Shown here: piece after piece, positions 1-9,048 of the stretch | Numbering within the stretch: the first letter of the stretch is position 1 | Layout: every line of letters begins with the position of its first letter | Source: UBA7672 sp963784415 | GTDB lineage: Bacteria; Pseudomonadota; Alphaproteobacteria; Caulobacterales; Hyphomonadaceae | DNA: 64,000 nucleotides | Assembly (NCBI GenBank): GCA_963784415.1 | Contig: CAWARK010000006.1 | Location: forward strand, 301,246 to 365,245 | Reading direction: 5' to 3' | Translations under genes and position numbers: made by a program | The notes under the pieces: generated by a model | What the model was told of the DNA's origin: nothing | Database searches by the model: none | The model's input: only the letters and a program-made list of their open reading frames with translations

Positions 1-456
1 GAACTTGGAGAGCTGTGCGCCCGCCGCGTCCATGGTGCGGAACGTGCCGAGCACGGCGCCGAGCAGGGTGAACAGCGAGAAGGCAAAGCTGGCGATGCCG
101 GAGATCGTCTTCAGCATGTTCATCGGCGGCTTCTTCGCGCCCTTACCCGCGGCCGCAGCGGCTTCCGCCGCCTCGCGCGTCTCGAGCTCTTTCTCGTAGG
201 CCTGGCCGCGCTGCATGGCGGCGTCGCGGGCCTTCTGGTCGACCTTCATGAAATCAGGCGTTGCGTCCTTCTTCACGCCGGCCTGATGGGCGGAGGTGAG
301 GTTGGTCGCCCGGCGCCGCATCTGGATGAAGATCACCGACACCACCCACACGAGTGCAAAGGCGACGGCGGCCCACATGACGTAGACCAGCCACTCCGGC
401 GCCACGACCTCGGTGGCCGGCGGCGCCCCGTCCAGCGGCGGAATTTCCTGTTGCAT
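1..456 (-). CDS. Hypothetical two-helix membrane protein (3' end outside window)
   Basis: An open frame begins at ATG 456-454 and runs without a stop off the left edge of the window (152 codons visible). The protein has a short acidic/proline N-terminus and a strong membrane helix at about residues 19-40 (WLVYVMWAAVAFALVWVVS). A charged stretch rich in Lys, Glu and Ala follows (about 50-105, possibly helical). A second hydrophobic segment begins near residue 112 (ISGIASFAFSLFTLLGAVL). I do not recognise the family. The reading is supported by membrane-protein composition and C/G-ending codons. No partner can be named because the downstream neighbour is outside the window. Confidence 0.6.
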   Translation of the reverse strand, partial: MQQEIPPLDGAPPATEVVAPEWLVYVMWAAVAFALVWVVSVIFIQMRRRATNLTSAHQAGVKKDATPDFMKVDQKARDAAMQRGQAYEKELETREAAEAAAAAGKGAKKPPMNMLKTISGIASFAFSLFTLLGAVLGTFRTMDAAGAQLSKF

Positions 457-659
457 TCAGAACTCCCAGCTCTTGCGAGGCGGTTCTGACGGCCGGAGCG
501 CCTTGCGCGTTCCAGTCCGTTGAAATCACGCCCGTTTATTGCGAGAGGCAGAACTGGTCCGAATACCTGGCCCCCCACAGCGCCAGACCACGGTTCCGAA
601 TTCGACCCCTCTGCATCAGTAAGCGCGGGCAGGCCGGAAAACGGGTCAGCTCCCTGACG

Positions 660-697
660 AAAAAGAAGAAAGGCCCCGGCGCATCGCGCGGGGCCCT
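660..697 (-). terminator. Rho-independent terminator of the globin-coupled transducer gene
   Basis: A GC-rich stem (GGCCCC at 673-678 pairing with GGGGCC at 691-696, with a short inner stem) lies just past the stop at 732. On the minus strand it is followed by the T-rich run TTTCTTCTTTTTC. Confidence 0.75.
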
Positions 698-731
698 TCC
701 ATCTGTTTGGGTCAGTCGGTAGTGGCGGCGG

Positions 732-2111
732 TCAGGCGGCGCGGATCGAGACCAGGAACCCGTCGACCTGTTTGCGGAGGTGTTCAGCCTGCCGGCCAAG
801 CTCGCCAGAGGCGTCCACAACCTGGTTCGCGGCCTCGCCCGTCTCGGTCGCTTCCCGCTGCACATCGGAGATGTGCCGGGTGACGTCGCGGGTGCCGATC
901 GCGGCTTCGCCCGTGCTGCGGGAGATTTCGCGCGTCGTCGCCGACTGCTCTTCCACCGCCGCGCTGATGGCGGCCGAGACGCTGTCGATCTCGTTGATCG
1001 TCGACTGGATCTCCGAGATCGCCGCAACTGACTGCCGACTGATCTGCTGCATGGCGGCGATCTGCGCGGCGATGTCATCGGTCGCCCTGGCCGTCTGTCC
1101 AGCGAGCGCTTTCACCTCGGCAGCAACGACGGCAAAGCCACGCCCGGCCTCGCCCGCACGCGCACTTTCGATCGTGGCGTTGAGCGCGAGCAGGTTGGTC
1201 TGACCTGCGATGTCGGAGATCAGCGAGACGACCTCGCCGATCTTTTCGGCAGCGGCCGACAGTTGTGTCATCGTCTCGTTGGTGCCACGCGCCTTCACGA
1301 CGGCAGATGCCGCGATCCGGGATGCCTGGCTGACCTGCCGCGAGATTTCGGCCACCGCCCGGTCCAGTTCCTCTGTCGAAGTCGCAACCGTGGAGACGCT
1401 CGTGGTCGCCTGCTCAGCAGCCGCAGAAACGACAATGGCCTTGTTGGTCGTGGCTTCCGCAATCGAAGACATCGACCTGGCCGTGTGTTCCAGTTCGGTC
1501 GCAGCGGAGGCGACGCTTGTCACGATGCCGCCAATGGAGGCTTCGAACTTCGATGCGATTTCCTGAACCGCTCGCTGCTTGGCCAACTCGCCCTCCTCGA
1601 GATAAATCGAGATGGCAAAGTCCATGTCCAGCATGGCGGCGCGCAGGAAGGCGCCAGTATAGCGATTCACCATCGCCGAGAACTCGGCATTGGATTTGGC
1701 ATTCGGCTTCTTGCTCTTGCCGAACACCTTCGTGTGGCAATGGGCGGCAATCAGCGTCGACACGCGTGTCGTAATGAAGCTGTAGCCGGCAATATACCAG
1801 CGCGGCTCAAGCCCGATGCGGGCATGGACCTGGCCAATGCGGCGAACCGAGTCGGTGTATTCGCGACTGAAGTCACCGCGAAGAATGATGCCCCAGTGTT
1901 CGACCTGCTTGTTTTTCGCCATGTTCATCATGGGCTCGCCGCTGAAGAGTCGCGAGACCTGCGGCCAGCTGCTGATGTGCCTGTAGAATTCGGTCAGGAC
2001 GCCTGGCAGCGCGTCACGAACGATGGGGGCGATGTCGCGCAAAGCCTGCGCGGCATCAGGGTCAAGCTGGATGAAACCCAGCCGCTCGCTGATGTCGATT
2101 TGAGTCGTCAT
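732..2111 (-). CDS. Globin-coupled methyl-accepting chemotaxis protein (aerotaxis transducer)
   Basis: Cytoplasmic haem sensor of 459 aa; the frame stays open further upstream, but ATG 2111 starts directly before the globin fold. Residues about 1-170 form a protoglobin-type domain: His96 in VHARIGLEPRWYIAGY matches the proximal haem ligand motif of globin-coupled sensors. Residues about 240-459 are a chemotaxis signalling domain with the conserved hairpin tip (QTNLLALNATIESARAGEAG). There are no membrane helices and no CheR/CheB-tethering pentapeptide at the C-terminus. By family knowledge (HemAT-like proteins) it senses O2 and signals to CheA. No che genes are nearby. A strong terminator follows. 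Confidence 0.9.
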   Translation of the reverse strand: MTTQIDISERLGFIQLDPDAAQALRDIAPIVRDALPGVLTEFYRHISSWPQVSRLFSGEPMMNMAKNKQVEHWGIILRGDFSREYTDSVRRIGQVHARIGLEPRWYIAGYSFITTRVSTLIAAHCHTKVFGKSKKPNAKSNAEFSAMVNRYTGAFLRAAMLDMDFAISIYLEEGELAKQRAVQEIASKFEASIGGIVTSVASAATELEHTARSMSSIAEATTNKAIVVSAAAEQATTSVSTVATSTEELDRAVAEISRQVSQASRIAASAVVKARGTNETMTQLSAAAEKIGEVVSLISDIAGQTNLLALNATIESARAGEAGRGFAVVAAEVKALAGQTARATDDIAAQIAAMQQISRQSVAAISEIQSTINEIDSVSAAISAAVEEQSATTREISRSTGEAAIGTRDVTRHISDVQREATETGEAANQVVDASGELGRQAEHLRKQVDGFLVSIRAA

Positions 2112-2217
2112 GGAAATACGTGCTTCCGTCCTGTCCAAGTCCGGCAGCATCAACTTGTTCCACGCACGTTCCCAGACAGTTAATGAGAGAGACCCGCAAA
2201 TTAGGAATTGCGTACAA

Positions 2218-3117
2218 TCACTGCGACAGATTGCCGAGCTGCCCGCGCAACATCTGAAGCACGCCGGAGAAGTCCTTGCCGCCATATCCCAGCCGGTCAA
2301 ACAGCGCATAGAGCGCCTCCGCCTGGTTGCCGAGCGGCGTCGTGGCTCCCGCCCGCGCCGAGGCTTCCTGTGCCAGCTTGAGGTCCTTCAGCATCATGTT
2401 CGCCGCGAACCCGCCTTCGTAATTCCGGTCGGAGGCCGTCTGCGGACCTACGCCCGGCCACGGCGCATAGGTCGACAGCGACCAGCACTGGCCCGACGAT
2501 TTCGACGCGATCTCGAAGAACCGGTCCGGCGCAAGCCCCAATTTTTCGGCCAGCGCAAAAGCCTCGCACGTTCCGATCATCGAAATGCCGAGCAGCATGT
2601 TGTTGCAGATCTTGGCCGCCTGCCCCGCGCCATGATCGCCCGCGCGGATCACCACGCGCGCCATCGGCTTCAGCGCCTCTTCGACCGCCGCGAACGCCGC
2701 CTCATCGCACCCGACCATGAACGCCAGCGTGCCCGCATCCGCCGCCGCCGTCCCGCCCGACACCGGCGCATCGGCAAACTGGAACCCGGCGGCCGTCGCC
2801 TGCGTCGCCACCGCCCGCGCCGAGTCCACGTCGATGGTGGAGCAGTCGATCAGCAGCGCCGTCTTCGGCGCGTTCGGCAGGATGTCGTCGGCATAGACCT
2901 TCCGCACATGCGGCCCGGCCGGCAGCATGGTGATGACGACGTCCGCGTCCTTCACCGCCTCCGCCACCGACTTCGCGCCCGTCGCTCCCGCGCCAACAAC
3001 CTTCGCGACCGCTGCCTCGCTCAGGTCAAACGCATTGACCGCCCGCCCGCCGACGACCTGCCGCGCAGCCATGCCGCCGCCCATATTGCCAAGGCCGATG
3101 AATGCGATGCGGGTCAT
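2218..3117 (-). CDS. mmsB: 3-hydroxyisobutyrate dehydrogenase
   Basis: NAD-dependent oxidation of 3-hydroxyisobutyrate to methylmalonate semialdehyde in valine degradation. The Rossmann motif GLGNMG is at residues 8-13, DAPVSGG is the substrate-binding motif, and Lys in GAGQAAKICNN is the catalytic lysine of the beta-hydroxyacid dehydrogenase family. The length of 299 aa is normal. The start at 3117 is chosen because it overlaps the upstream stop as ATGA and has GGGAG nine bases before it; an in-frame ATG at 3132 is less likely. It is the last gene of a coupled trio with the PhyH-like and DUF2306 genes. mmsA lies 3.8 kb away and an acyl-CoA dehydrogenase 7.4 kb away. Confidence 0.93.
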   Translation of the reverse strand: MTRIAFIGLGNMGGGMAARQVVGGRAVNAFDLSEAAVAKVVGAGATGAKSVAEAVKDADVVITMLPAGPHVRKVYADDILPNAPKTALLIDCSTIDVDSARAVATQATAAGFQFADAPVSGGTAAADAGTLAFMVGCDEAAFAAVEEALKPMARVVIRAGDHGAGQAAKICNNMLLGISMIGTCEAFALAEKLGLAPDRFFEIASKSSGQCWSLSTYAPWPGVGPQTASDRNYEGGFAANMMLKDLKLAQEASARAGATTPLGNQAEALYALFDRLGYGGKDFSGVLQMLRGQLGNLSQ

Positions 3118-3782
3118 GACGAAAACTCCCATTCCAATGGCGACGGTAACGGTTCAGCCGCGTAATCGATACGCAAGGCGCGCCGTTCACCAACACCCTG
3201 TGAAGCGCGCGAGCGGTGCAGCGTCAATGCCTTCACGAAAAGGACATCTCCACGATCAGCCACGCACAGCTCGCGCACCGAACCCACCCCGTTCGCAACC
3301 GCTTCTGCAGCCGGCTCCGCGATCTTGCCGAGACTTCCAGTCGTCAGCGCCAGCTCCATGCACCCGTTTTCAGGCGTTGCGGGATCTAGATGAACGCGGG
3401 CGAAGATCATACGCTGCAGCAGATCAATCGGCGGCTCGACATGCCACACCCCTGATTTCCGCGTCCAATTGCCAAAGCCTGGCATCTCCACACGTTCCCG
3501 AACCGCGATCACGCGGTCCTGATGCCAGGGCAATGTCCAGTTGGACGCTTCGCTCTTGTTGAACGCAACAAGCCGCACCGGCCTTGCGCCGGGAAGCAGG
3601 CGCGCGGCCAGTCGATGCACGGGTTCGAGCAGGTGGCTCACAGCTGAAAGGTTCATGCGCGCGCCGGGAGCCGCCCCCATCGCACACGCGTCGTCCATGG
3701 CGCGAAGGTCCGGCTCCGCCAGCGCTCCGCGAAACCAGACGCTGCCGCCTTCAAATAACTCGCTTGGCGCGTCGACCGTCAC
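3114..3782 (-). CDS. Phytanoyl-CoA dioxygenase (PhyH)-like Fe(II)/2-oxoglutarate oxygenase
   Basis: A 222-aa protein with the iron-binding facial triad of the PhyH family: His87 and Asp89 in WHQD and distal His189 in LTLHRS, followed about ten residues later by Arg (RRALRIDY), the expected 2-oxoglutarate anchor. The substrate is unknown. It starts with GTG overlapping the DUF2306 stop by GTGA and ends overlapping mmsB by ATGA, so the three genes are probably translationally coupled. Co-transcription with mmsB does not by itself establish a role in valine catabolism. Confidence 0.8.
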   Translation of the reverse strand: MTVDAPSELFEGGSVWFRGALAEPDLRAMDDACAMGAAPGARMNLSAVSHLLEPVHRLAARLLPGARPVRLVAFNKSEASNWTLPWHQDRVIAVRERVEMPGFGNWTRKSGVWHVEPPIDLLQRMIFARVHLDPATPENGCMELALTTGSLGKIAEPAAEAVANGVGSVRELCVADRGDVLFVKALTLHRSRASQGVGERRALRIDYAAEPLPSPLEWEFSS

Positions 3783-4604
3783 GCACCAAACCGCATCGCG
3801 ATGGCCGGGCCCCAGCCGTACAGCGTGAAGAAGAACGTCGCGAGGGCGATAAACGCTGCCCCGCCAGCCATCGCCGTCGTCGTCGCCACGCGCCCCGCCG
3901 TCGAGGCCTGCCCGCGGCGCGCGCGGATGAACATCTCGGCCACGATCAGCGGCGGGATGAAGAAGGCGAAGTCCATCACATAGTCGAACCAGCCAGAGAA
4001 CTCATCCGTGTGACCGGTCTTGCCGGCAAACAGGAACCAGAAGCCGTAAGCCATGCGATAGAGCCACGAGCCAATCGCCAGCGCGAACAGCCGCACAGCC
4101 CAGGCGCGGTGAATGTCGATATTGCGCGCCATCGCATGCCGCACGGTCTGCACCGCCGCGATCACCATCAGCCCGCCATACATGGCGAACCCCACCGTCA
4201 TCGGCATGCCGCCAACCGTGCCCTTGATCGCAATGAAGGTGAGCCCACCGACGCCCGCGAGAAACGCCGCCAGCGCATAGACACGCCCGATCCAGCGATG
4301 CACCGCCGGCGCCTTCGCCCGCACCTGCCTGATCAGCTGGATCGGCCCGAACAGCAACAGCACCGCACCCGCAAAGAAGTGCATCCCGATGCCCGCCGAC
4401 GCACCCGGCGTCTCCGCTTCATAGAGGCGCGGCAGCGTCGCATTCCAGTCCGATCAGCGTGTCGGCCGGAATGGCGCCGCCATAGTACGCGAGGATGTAC
4501 ACGCCAAAGATCGCCGAGCTGATCCACACGACGCCGACCAGCGCGATCGACGTCCAGCGCAAGCGCTGCCGCCGTCCACGCCGGCGGGCCCATCGGTTGC
4601 GCAA
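3779..4604 (-). pseudogene. DUF2306 multi-helix membrane protein, frameshifted
   Basis: The distal part (from about 4450 down to 3779) reads as a DUF2306 membrane protein with about six hydrophobic segments and the family-like opening WNATLPRLYEAE followed by FFAGAVLLLFGPIQLI. The N-terminal helix (WTSIALVGVVWISSAIFGVY) is in another frame, from a TTG near 4604. The frames join near 4455, where one extra base turns an expected Gly-Trp-Asn into Gly-Leu-Glu and leads to a premature stop at 4419. An ATG at 4614 with a better ribosome site (GGAG) is in yet another frame, so a second lesion near the N-terminus is possible. It is the first gene of a cluster with phyH-like and mmsB. It may be intact in the organism. 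Confidence 0.65.
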
Positions 4605-4746
4605 GCGCTGTCATGCCATGCTCCATCCCTGACCCGTGCAGAGTGTCGGCTGCACGACGCGCGGGCAAGCACTTCCGTAGCGACAGAGCGCTTGCGTCAC
4701 ATGGCATCGGAAGGCACGCTGGGCGTCAGGCAAAAGGGGGATGCTC

Positions 4747-5301
4747 ATGCTGAGATCATTGCTTATGGCGGCGACTCTCGGCCTTGCAGCGTGCACAACG
4801 ACGGCTGCGCCCGCCCCCGGCATTGCCGACACCTCGCACAAGGAAGCTGATGGTTCGCGCACCATCCAGTTCTCAGCGGCTTTGTCTGCGCCGCCTGCGG
4901 ACGTCTATCGCGCCATCGCCACGGCTGATGGCTGGAAGCGCTGGGCCGCACCCGTGGCGCTCGGCGAAGTGAAACTACACGGTGTGCTTGAGACGAGCTA
5001 CAGCAAGGACGCCAGGCCGGGCGACGCAGGCAACATCAAGCAGCTGTTCACGGCGCTTGAGCCCGATCGCCTCGTCGTCTTCCGCACGATCCAGACGCCC
5101 GAGGGCTTCCCGCACGGCGAATTCTACAAGCAGACCGTCGCGAAGATGGAGCTGACGCCGGAAGCGGGCGGCACGCGCCTGCGCTTCACGCACTCAGGCT
5201 TTGGCATCGGCAAGGAGTTCGACGAGCTCTACGGCTTCTTCATCGAAGGCGACAAGCAAACGCTGGAAGAATTGCAGAAGCTGTTCAACGCCCCACACTG
5301 A
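4747..5301 (+). CDS. SRPBCC (START/AHSA1-like) lipoprotein
   Basis: About 184 aa. A lipoprotein signal (MLRSLLMAATLGLAAC) is followed by a hydrophobic-cavity SRPBCC domain: FSAALSAPPADVYRAIATADGWKRW at the start of the fold, a central strand region, and a C-terminal helix (EFDELYGFFIEG ... TLEELQKLF). Such domains bind lipids or other hydrophobic ligands; the ligand here is unknown. The ATG at 4747 is preferred because GGGGG sits six bases upstream; the ATG at 4741 abuts that run. It is divergent from the DUF2306 cluster. Confidence 0.75.
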   Translation: MLRSLLMAATLGLAACTTTAAPAPGIADTSHKEADGSRTIQFSAALSAPPADVYRAIATADGWKRWAAPVALGEVKLHGVLETSYSKDARPGDAGNIKQLFTALEPDRLVVFRTIQTPEGFPHGEFYKQTVAKMELTPEAGGTRLRFTHSGFGIGKEFDELYGFFIEGDKQTLEELQKLFNAPH

Positions 5302-5321
5302 GCCCGCACTCGACTAGGCGC

Positions 5322-6512
5322 TCAACACGGGAATTTCGTCAACCAGGTCTGGTCGTCACCCGTAAAACGCTTCATTGGCTTCGTATTGCAACTTGCGGTC
5401 GCAACGCCATTCTCGCGGAACGATATCTGCGCCTCGTCGAGATTCCAGTTGTCGCCGCCGATACCGCCGCCGAACGTCGTCTGAAGCTTGATGGACGTCA
5501 CGTCCGCCGCCCGCGTGCCCGCCGGAAGCGAGATGCCGACATCCTGCCAGGTGTTGTCGATCCAGCGTTGCAGCTGGTTGACGTTCTGCACCGTGATCGC
5601 GCCGCTCTTGAGGCCCACGATGACATGCACGTTGTCGCTGCCGCCGCGCAGATCGTCGCCGCCCGTCTTGAGACTGAGCAACAGCTCACGCGGCGACGCG
5701 GGGATCGTGGGCGCTCTCAGCTGGTGATAATTCTGCTGCACGAAATACGTCCGCCAGCAGGTTTCCCTGCCGTGGTTCAGCTCGACATCGCACCACATGT
5801 TGCGGTCCGGCTTGGGAACCATGGTGACTTTCTGCGCTCCATAGTTGGGCTCATAGACAAAGATCTTGAGGTCTTCCTGATACTGGCCGAGATCGCCCTT
5901 GTACCGGCCCATGTCATATCCGTATGCCAGCACGACATGGTCGTCGCCGGGATTGCCTGTCAGCGATTTGAGTCCCAGCGGCACCGGTTCGCCCTTGTCG
6001 ATATGCGCGCGCAGCTCCTCCAGGCGGCCGCCGCCCGTGCCCTGCAATCCCCACCGGAAAAACTCATTGTCACGCGCGCCGAGCGGATTGAGGTGCAGCT
6101 CGGTCCACTTGTCCATGTGATCGCCAAGCGCCGTCATGTTGCGATCGTAGAGATACTTCTGCAGCGTCGTGCCGTTGATCGGCGCGTAGGTCTGTTGCGG
6201 AACTGGCTGGCGCGCCTTCCAGTAGTCGAGCGCGCTGTAGACCATGCCGGCGCACAACCCGCCGGTCGTGATGTCGAAGACACCAGTGACCGTCTTGAAC
6301 GTATTGATGAACTTGTAGGCGTCCTTGGTCGGATCGAACGCCGTCATCTTTGCCGTGGTCAACACGAGCGGCACAATCGGTTTGATCTTCGACAGAACCT
6401 CGGGCTTCACGGTCAACGGGCCGGGTTTCTGGGCAGACGCCGGCAACGCGGCCAGCGCAACCAGTGCAATCGCACCCATTGCAACAGCGCGACGAACAGT
6501 ATTCGTGAACAT
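5322..6512 (-). CDS. Secreted papain-fold-like protein (C-H-N triad) with C-terminal PLAT-like domain
   Basis: 396 aa with a Sec signal peptide ending PASAQ. The central domain has Cys87 at the start of a helix (GGLCAGMVYSALDYW), His192 in DDHVVLAYGYD and Asn223 in VYEPNYG. This Cys ... His-hydrophobic-GY ... (D/E)PN order is typical of C39-like/papain-fold peptidases. The last hundred residues read like a polycystin/lipoxygenase (PLAT) beta-sandwich, with GGDNWNLDEAQISF as the hallmark. Both assignments are my reading of motifs, not a search. ATG 6512 is taken because it starts the signal peptide and is preceded by purine-rich AGGGG; the frame is open further upstream. Export and peptidase activity are inferred. 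Confidence 0.6.
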   Translation of the reverse strand: MFTNTVRRAVAMGAIALVALAALPASAQKPGPLTVKPEVLSKIKPIVPLVLTTAKMTAFDPTKDAYKFINTFKTVTGVFDITTGGLCAGMVYSALDYWKARQPVPQQTYAPINGTTLQKYLYDRNMTALGDHMDKWTELHLNPLGARDNEFFRWGLQGTGGGRLEELRAHIDKGEPVPLGLKSLTGNPGDDHVVLAYGYDMGRYKGDLGQYQEDLKIFVYEPNYGAQKVTMVPKPDRNMWCDVELNHGRETCWRTYFVQQNYHQLRAPTIPASPRELLLSLKTGGDDLRGGSDNVHVIVGLKSGAITVQNVNQLQRWIDNTWQDVGISLPAGTRAADVTSIKLQTTFGGGIGGDNWNLDEAQISFRENGVATASCNTKPMKRFTGDDQTWLTKFPC

Positions 6513-6617
6513 GGCCCTACCCCTTGCCACAGCAACAACTGCTTCGGCGCGGGTCATAACAGAAAACGCGCGCGCCCAAAACCCGAGATGCACAGCGCGG
6601 GCGTTGCGTCGTCGCAG

Positions 6618-6908
6618 TTACGTTCCGCCTACAACTCCGCCTCGACCGTGGGCGGAATCGCTCCGCAACTGGGTCAGCTGATACCGCCGCCTGCTACCGT
6701 CGTCCTCGAACTCAACGTAAATGAGTGGATCAACGCTTTCGATGATCCGCTGGACTTGATCGTCAGAGACTTCACCGCGGACCACCGCCGAGTAGTCCCG
6801 CATGTCGGCCTGATAGAAGATCGTCACGCGTTCCGGTTCGATATCCAGCGCGCTGAAGCGCTGCGTAACGTCAGCGATGAACTTCTGTTCCTGCTCGCTG
6901 ACGTCCAT
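6618..6908 (-). CDS. Hypothetical 96-aa acidic protein
   Basis: It begins at ATG 6908, four bases after the true mmsA stop codon (TAA 6915-6913). In the sequence as given, a one-base shift near the mmsA 3' end joins this gene to mmsA as one 602-codon frame. The N-terminal part is helical and charged, the middle (VTIFYQADMRDYSAVVRGEV) looks like a mixed alpha/beta fold, and the tail is Gly-rich. I do not recognise the family. It is probably co-transcribed with mmsA. Confidence 0.6.
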   Translation of the reverse strand: MDVSEQEQKFIADVTQRFSALDIEPERVTIFYQADMRDYSAVVRGEVSDDQVQRIIESVDPLIYVEFEDDGSRRRYQLTQLRSDSAHGRGGVVGGT

Positions 6909-6912
6909 CGCG

Positions 6913-8426
6913 TTACCGCATCGTCGGAATGACAAAGCTCGAAGTCGCGCCACGTCGCCTTCCGGCCAGCGGGCCGTGACCGTCTTCACCTTCGTCCAGA
7001 ACTTGAGGCCTTCCATGCCGTGCTGGTTGGTGTCGCCGAACGCCGAGCGCTTCCAGCCGCCGAAGGTGTGATAGGCCACCGGCACCGGGATCGGCACGTT
7101 GATGCCGACCATGCCGACATTGACCTTGCTCGCAAACTCGCGCGCCGCGCGGCCATTGCGCGTGAAGATGGCAACGCCATTGCCGTACTGGTGTTTGCTC
7201 GGCAGCTCGACCGCTTCGTCGAACGTGTTGGCGCGCACGATCTGCAGCACCGGGCCGAAGATTTCCTCGTGATACGTCTTCATGCCCGGCTTCACATTGT
7301 CGAACAGCGACGGCCCGATGAAGAAGCCGTTCTCATAGCCCTGCAGCTTGAAGCCACGGCCATCGACCACGAGTTCCGCGCCTTCGTCCTTGCCCATCTG
7401 GATGTAGTTGGCGATCTTGTCGCGGTGCGCCTTGTTGACCACCGGGCCGTACTGCGCCGCCGGGTCGGACGAGATGCCGACCTTCATCGTCTCGATCTCC
7501 GCGATCATCCGCTCGCGCAGTTCGTCCGCCGTCTTCTTGCCGACCGGCACGACCACCGGCAGCGCCATGCAGCGCTCGCCGGCCGAGCCGAACGCGGCGC
7601 CGGAAAGATCCTTCACCACCTGGTCCATGTCGGCGTCCGGCATCACGATGCCGTGGTTCTTGGCGCCGCCCATCGCCTGCACGCGTTTACCGTTCGCTGC
7701 GCCGACCTGGTAAATGTAGTGCGCGATGTCGGACGAGCCGACGAACGAGACGGCTTTGACTTCCGGGTTATGCAGGATCGCATCGACCGCGACCTTGTCG
7801 CCGTGCACGACGTTGAGCACACCCGTCACGTCGAGGCCGGCCGCCGCGCCCGCTTCCATGAACAGCTCGCCGAGGCGCACCGGCACGGACGGATCGCGCT
7901 CCGAGGGCTTCAGCACGAAGGTGTTGCCGACCGCGATGGCGACGCCGAACATCCACATCGGGATCATGCCCGGGAAATTGAACGGCGTGATGCCGGCCAC
8001 GACGCCGAGCGGCTGGCGCATCGAATAGACGTCGATGCCGGGGCCAGCGCCTTCGGTGTATTCGCCCTTGAGCGCATGCGGAATGCCGCACGCGAACTCG
8101 ATCACTTCAAGACCGCGCTGGATATCGCCTTTCGAGTCCGCAACCACCTTGCCATGCTCGCTCGAAAGCAGTTCGGCCAGCTGCTGCATGTTGGCTTCGA
8201 CGAGGCGTTTGAACTCGAACATCACGCGCGCACGGCGCTGCGGGTTGGTCGCGCTCCAGCCCGGCAGGGCCTTGGCGGCGGCTGCGACGGCGGCGTCCAC
8301 GTCTTCGGTCGTGGCGAGGCCTACCTTGGCTTGCACTTCGCCCGTGTTGGGGTTGAAAACATCGCCTTCCCGGCCCGAGGTCGCCTTGACCGTTTTACCG
8401 CCGATGAAGCCTTCGATACGCCGCAT
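6913..8426 (-). CDS. mmsA: CoA-acylating methylmalonate-semialdehyde dehydrogenase (one-base shift at 3' end)
   Basis: It converts methylmalonate semialdehyde plus CoA and NAD+ to propionyl-CoA, the last step of valine and thymine breakdown. The aldehyde dehydrogenase fold has the N-terminal family start IEGFIGGKTV, catalytic Cys286 in GERCMALPV, and TPFNFPGMIPMWMF, which is characteristic of MmsA. After WPEGDVA the frame continues into the next gene, but the +1 frame gives SSFVIPTMR and a stop at 6913, the usual MmsA C-terminus. So one base is missing near 6945-6950 and the true length is about 504 aa. It works with mmsB (2218-3117) and probably the acyl-CoA dehydrogenase at 10512. Confidence 0.93.
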
Positions 8427-8510
8427 GTTCTTCTTGTCCGTGCCGGATTGTGATGCACGGTGGGTGTACGCTAGTCACCGCGTCGATCCAACAGGTTTGG
8501 GTGCCTGAAA

Positions 8511-9008
8511 TTGAAGGCTTTTGTTTTTGTGGGCGGCATCTTTGCTGCCTTTCTGCTCGCCGCTGCGGTCGCTGTTTTTGCATTGACCGGCTCCTGGTTC
8601 GAATGTTCGCGCGACGAGGTTGCGCGCTTGAAGTCGCCAAGCGGCGATCTGCAAGCCGTTATCTTTGAAACGGCCGGTGGGGCGACGACGGATTTCGGTT
8701 ATGAAATTCACATCATTTCAGCCAATGCGATCTCGCCAAGCATGTCCTGCATTGACGGACAGAAAGATGCAGCCGTGTTTCTTTACGGTCCAACGACGTC
8801 TGGCCAGTACGGGTTTTCGCTCCAATGGGTGGAGCCGGATCGACTTTCCGTCACCTTTGAAAACTCCAGAGGATCGGATTTGCTTCGCCCCACCTTTGTC
8901 ATCGGCCAACACAACGTAACTGTTTCGCTCGAACAGATCGGCTACTTGCCGGAGGGGTCGCACATCTTCCGCCGTAAAACCGGTTTGACGCAGGCACCCA
9001 AGCCATAG
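8511..9008 (+). CDS. Hypothetical membrane-anchored protein, 165 aa
   Basis: A TTG start at 8511 gives an N-terminal membrane helix (residues 3-26) followed by an extracytoplasmic domain of short beta-like stretches with two cysteines (Cys32 and the Cys in SMSCIDGQ). The domain reads like a small sandwich (LKSPSGDLQAVIFE ... YGFSLQWVEPDRLSVTFE). No family is recognised. GC content looks lower than in neighbouring genes. It is divergent from mmsA. Confidence 0.65.
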   Translation: MKAFVFVGGIFAAFLLAAAVAVFALTGSWFECSRDEVARLKSPSGDLQAVIFETAGGATTDFGYEIHIISANAISPSMSCIDGQKDAAVFLYGPTTSGQYGFSLQWVEPDRLSVTFENSRGSDLLRPTFVIGQHNVTVSLEQIGYLPEGSHIFRRKTGLTQAPKP

Positions 9009-9048
9009 GACGCTTGACCGGACCAGCCGGAACCGCCACCTCCCGGCC

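Noticed and set aside
5568..6932. Plus-strand open frame of 454 codons over the secreted peptidase-like gene
   Set aside because: It is opposite a gene with signal peptide and motifs; its product is rich in Arg/His/Ala as expected of a GC-rich shadow and has no family features.
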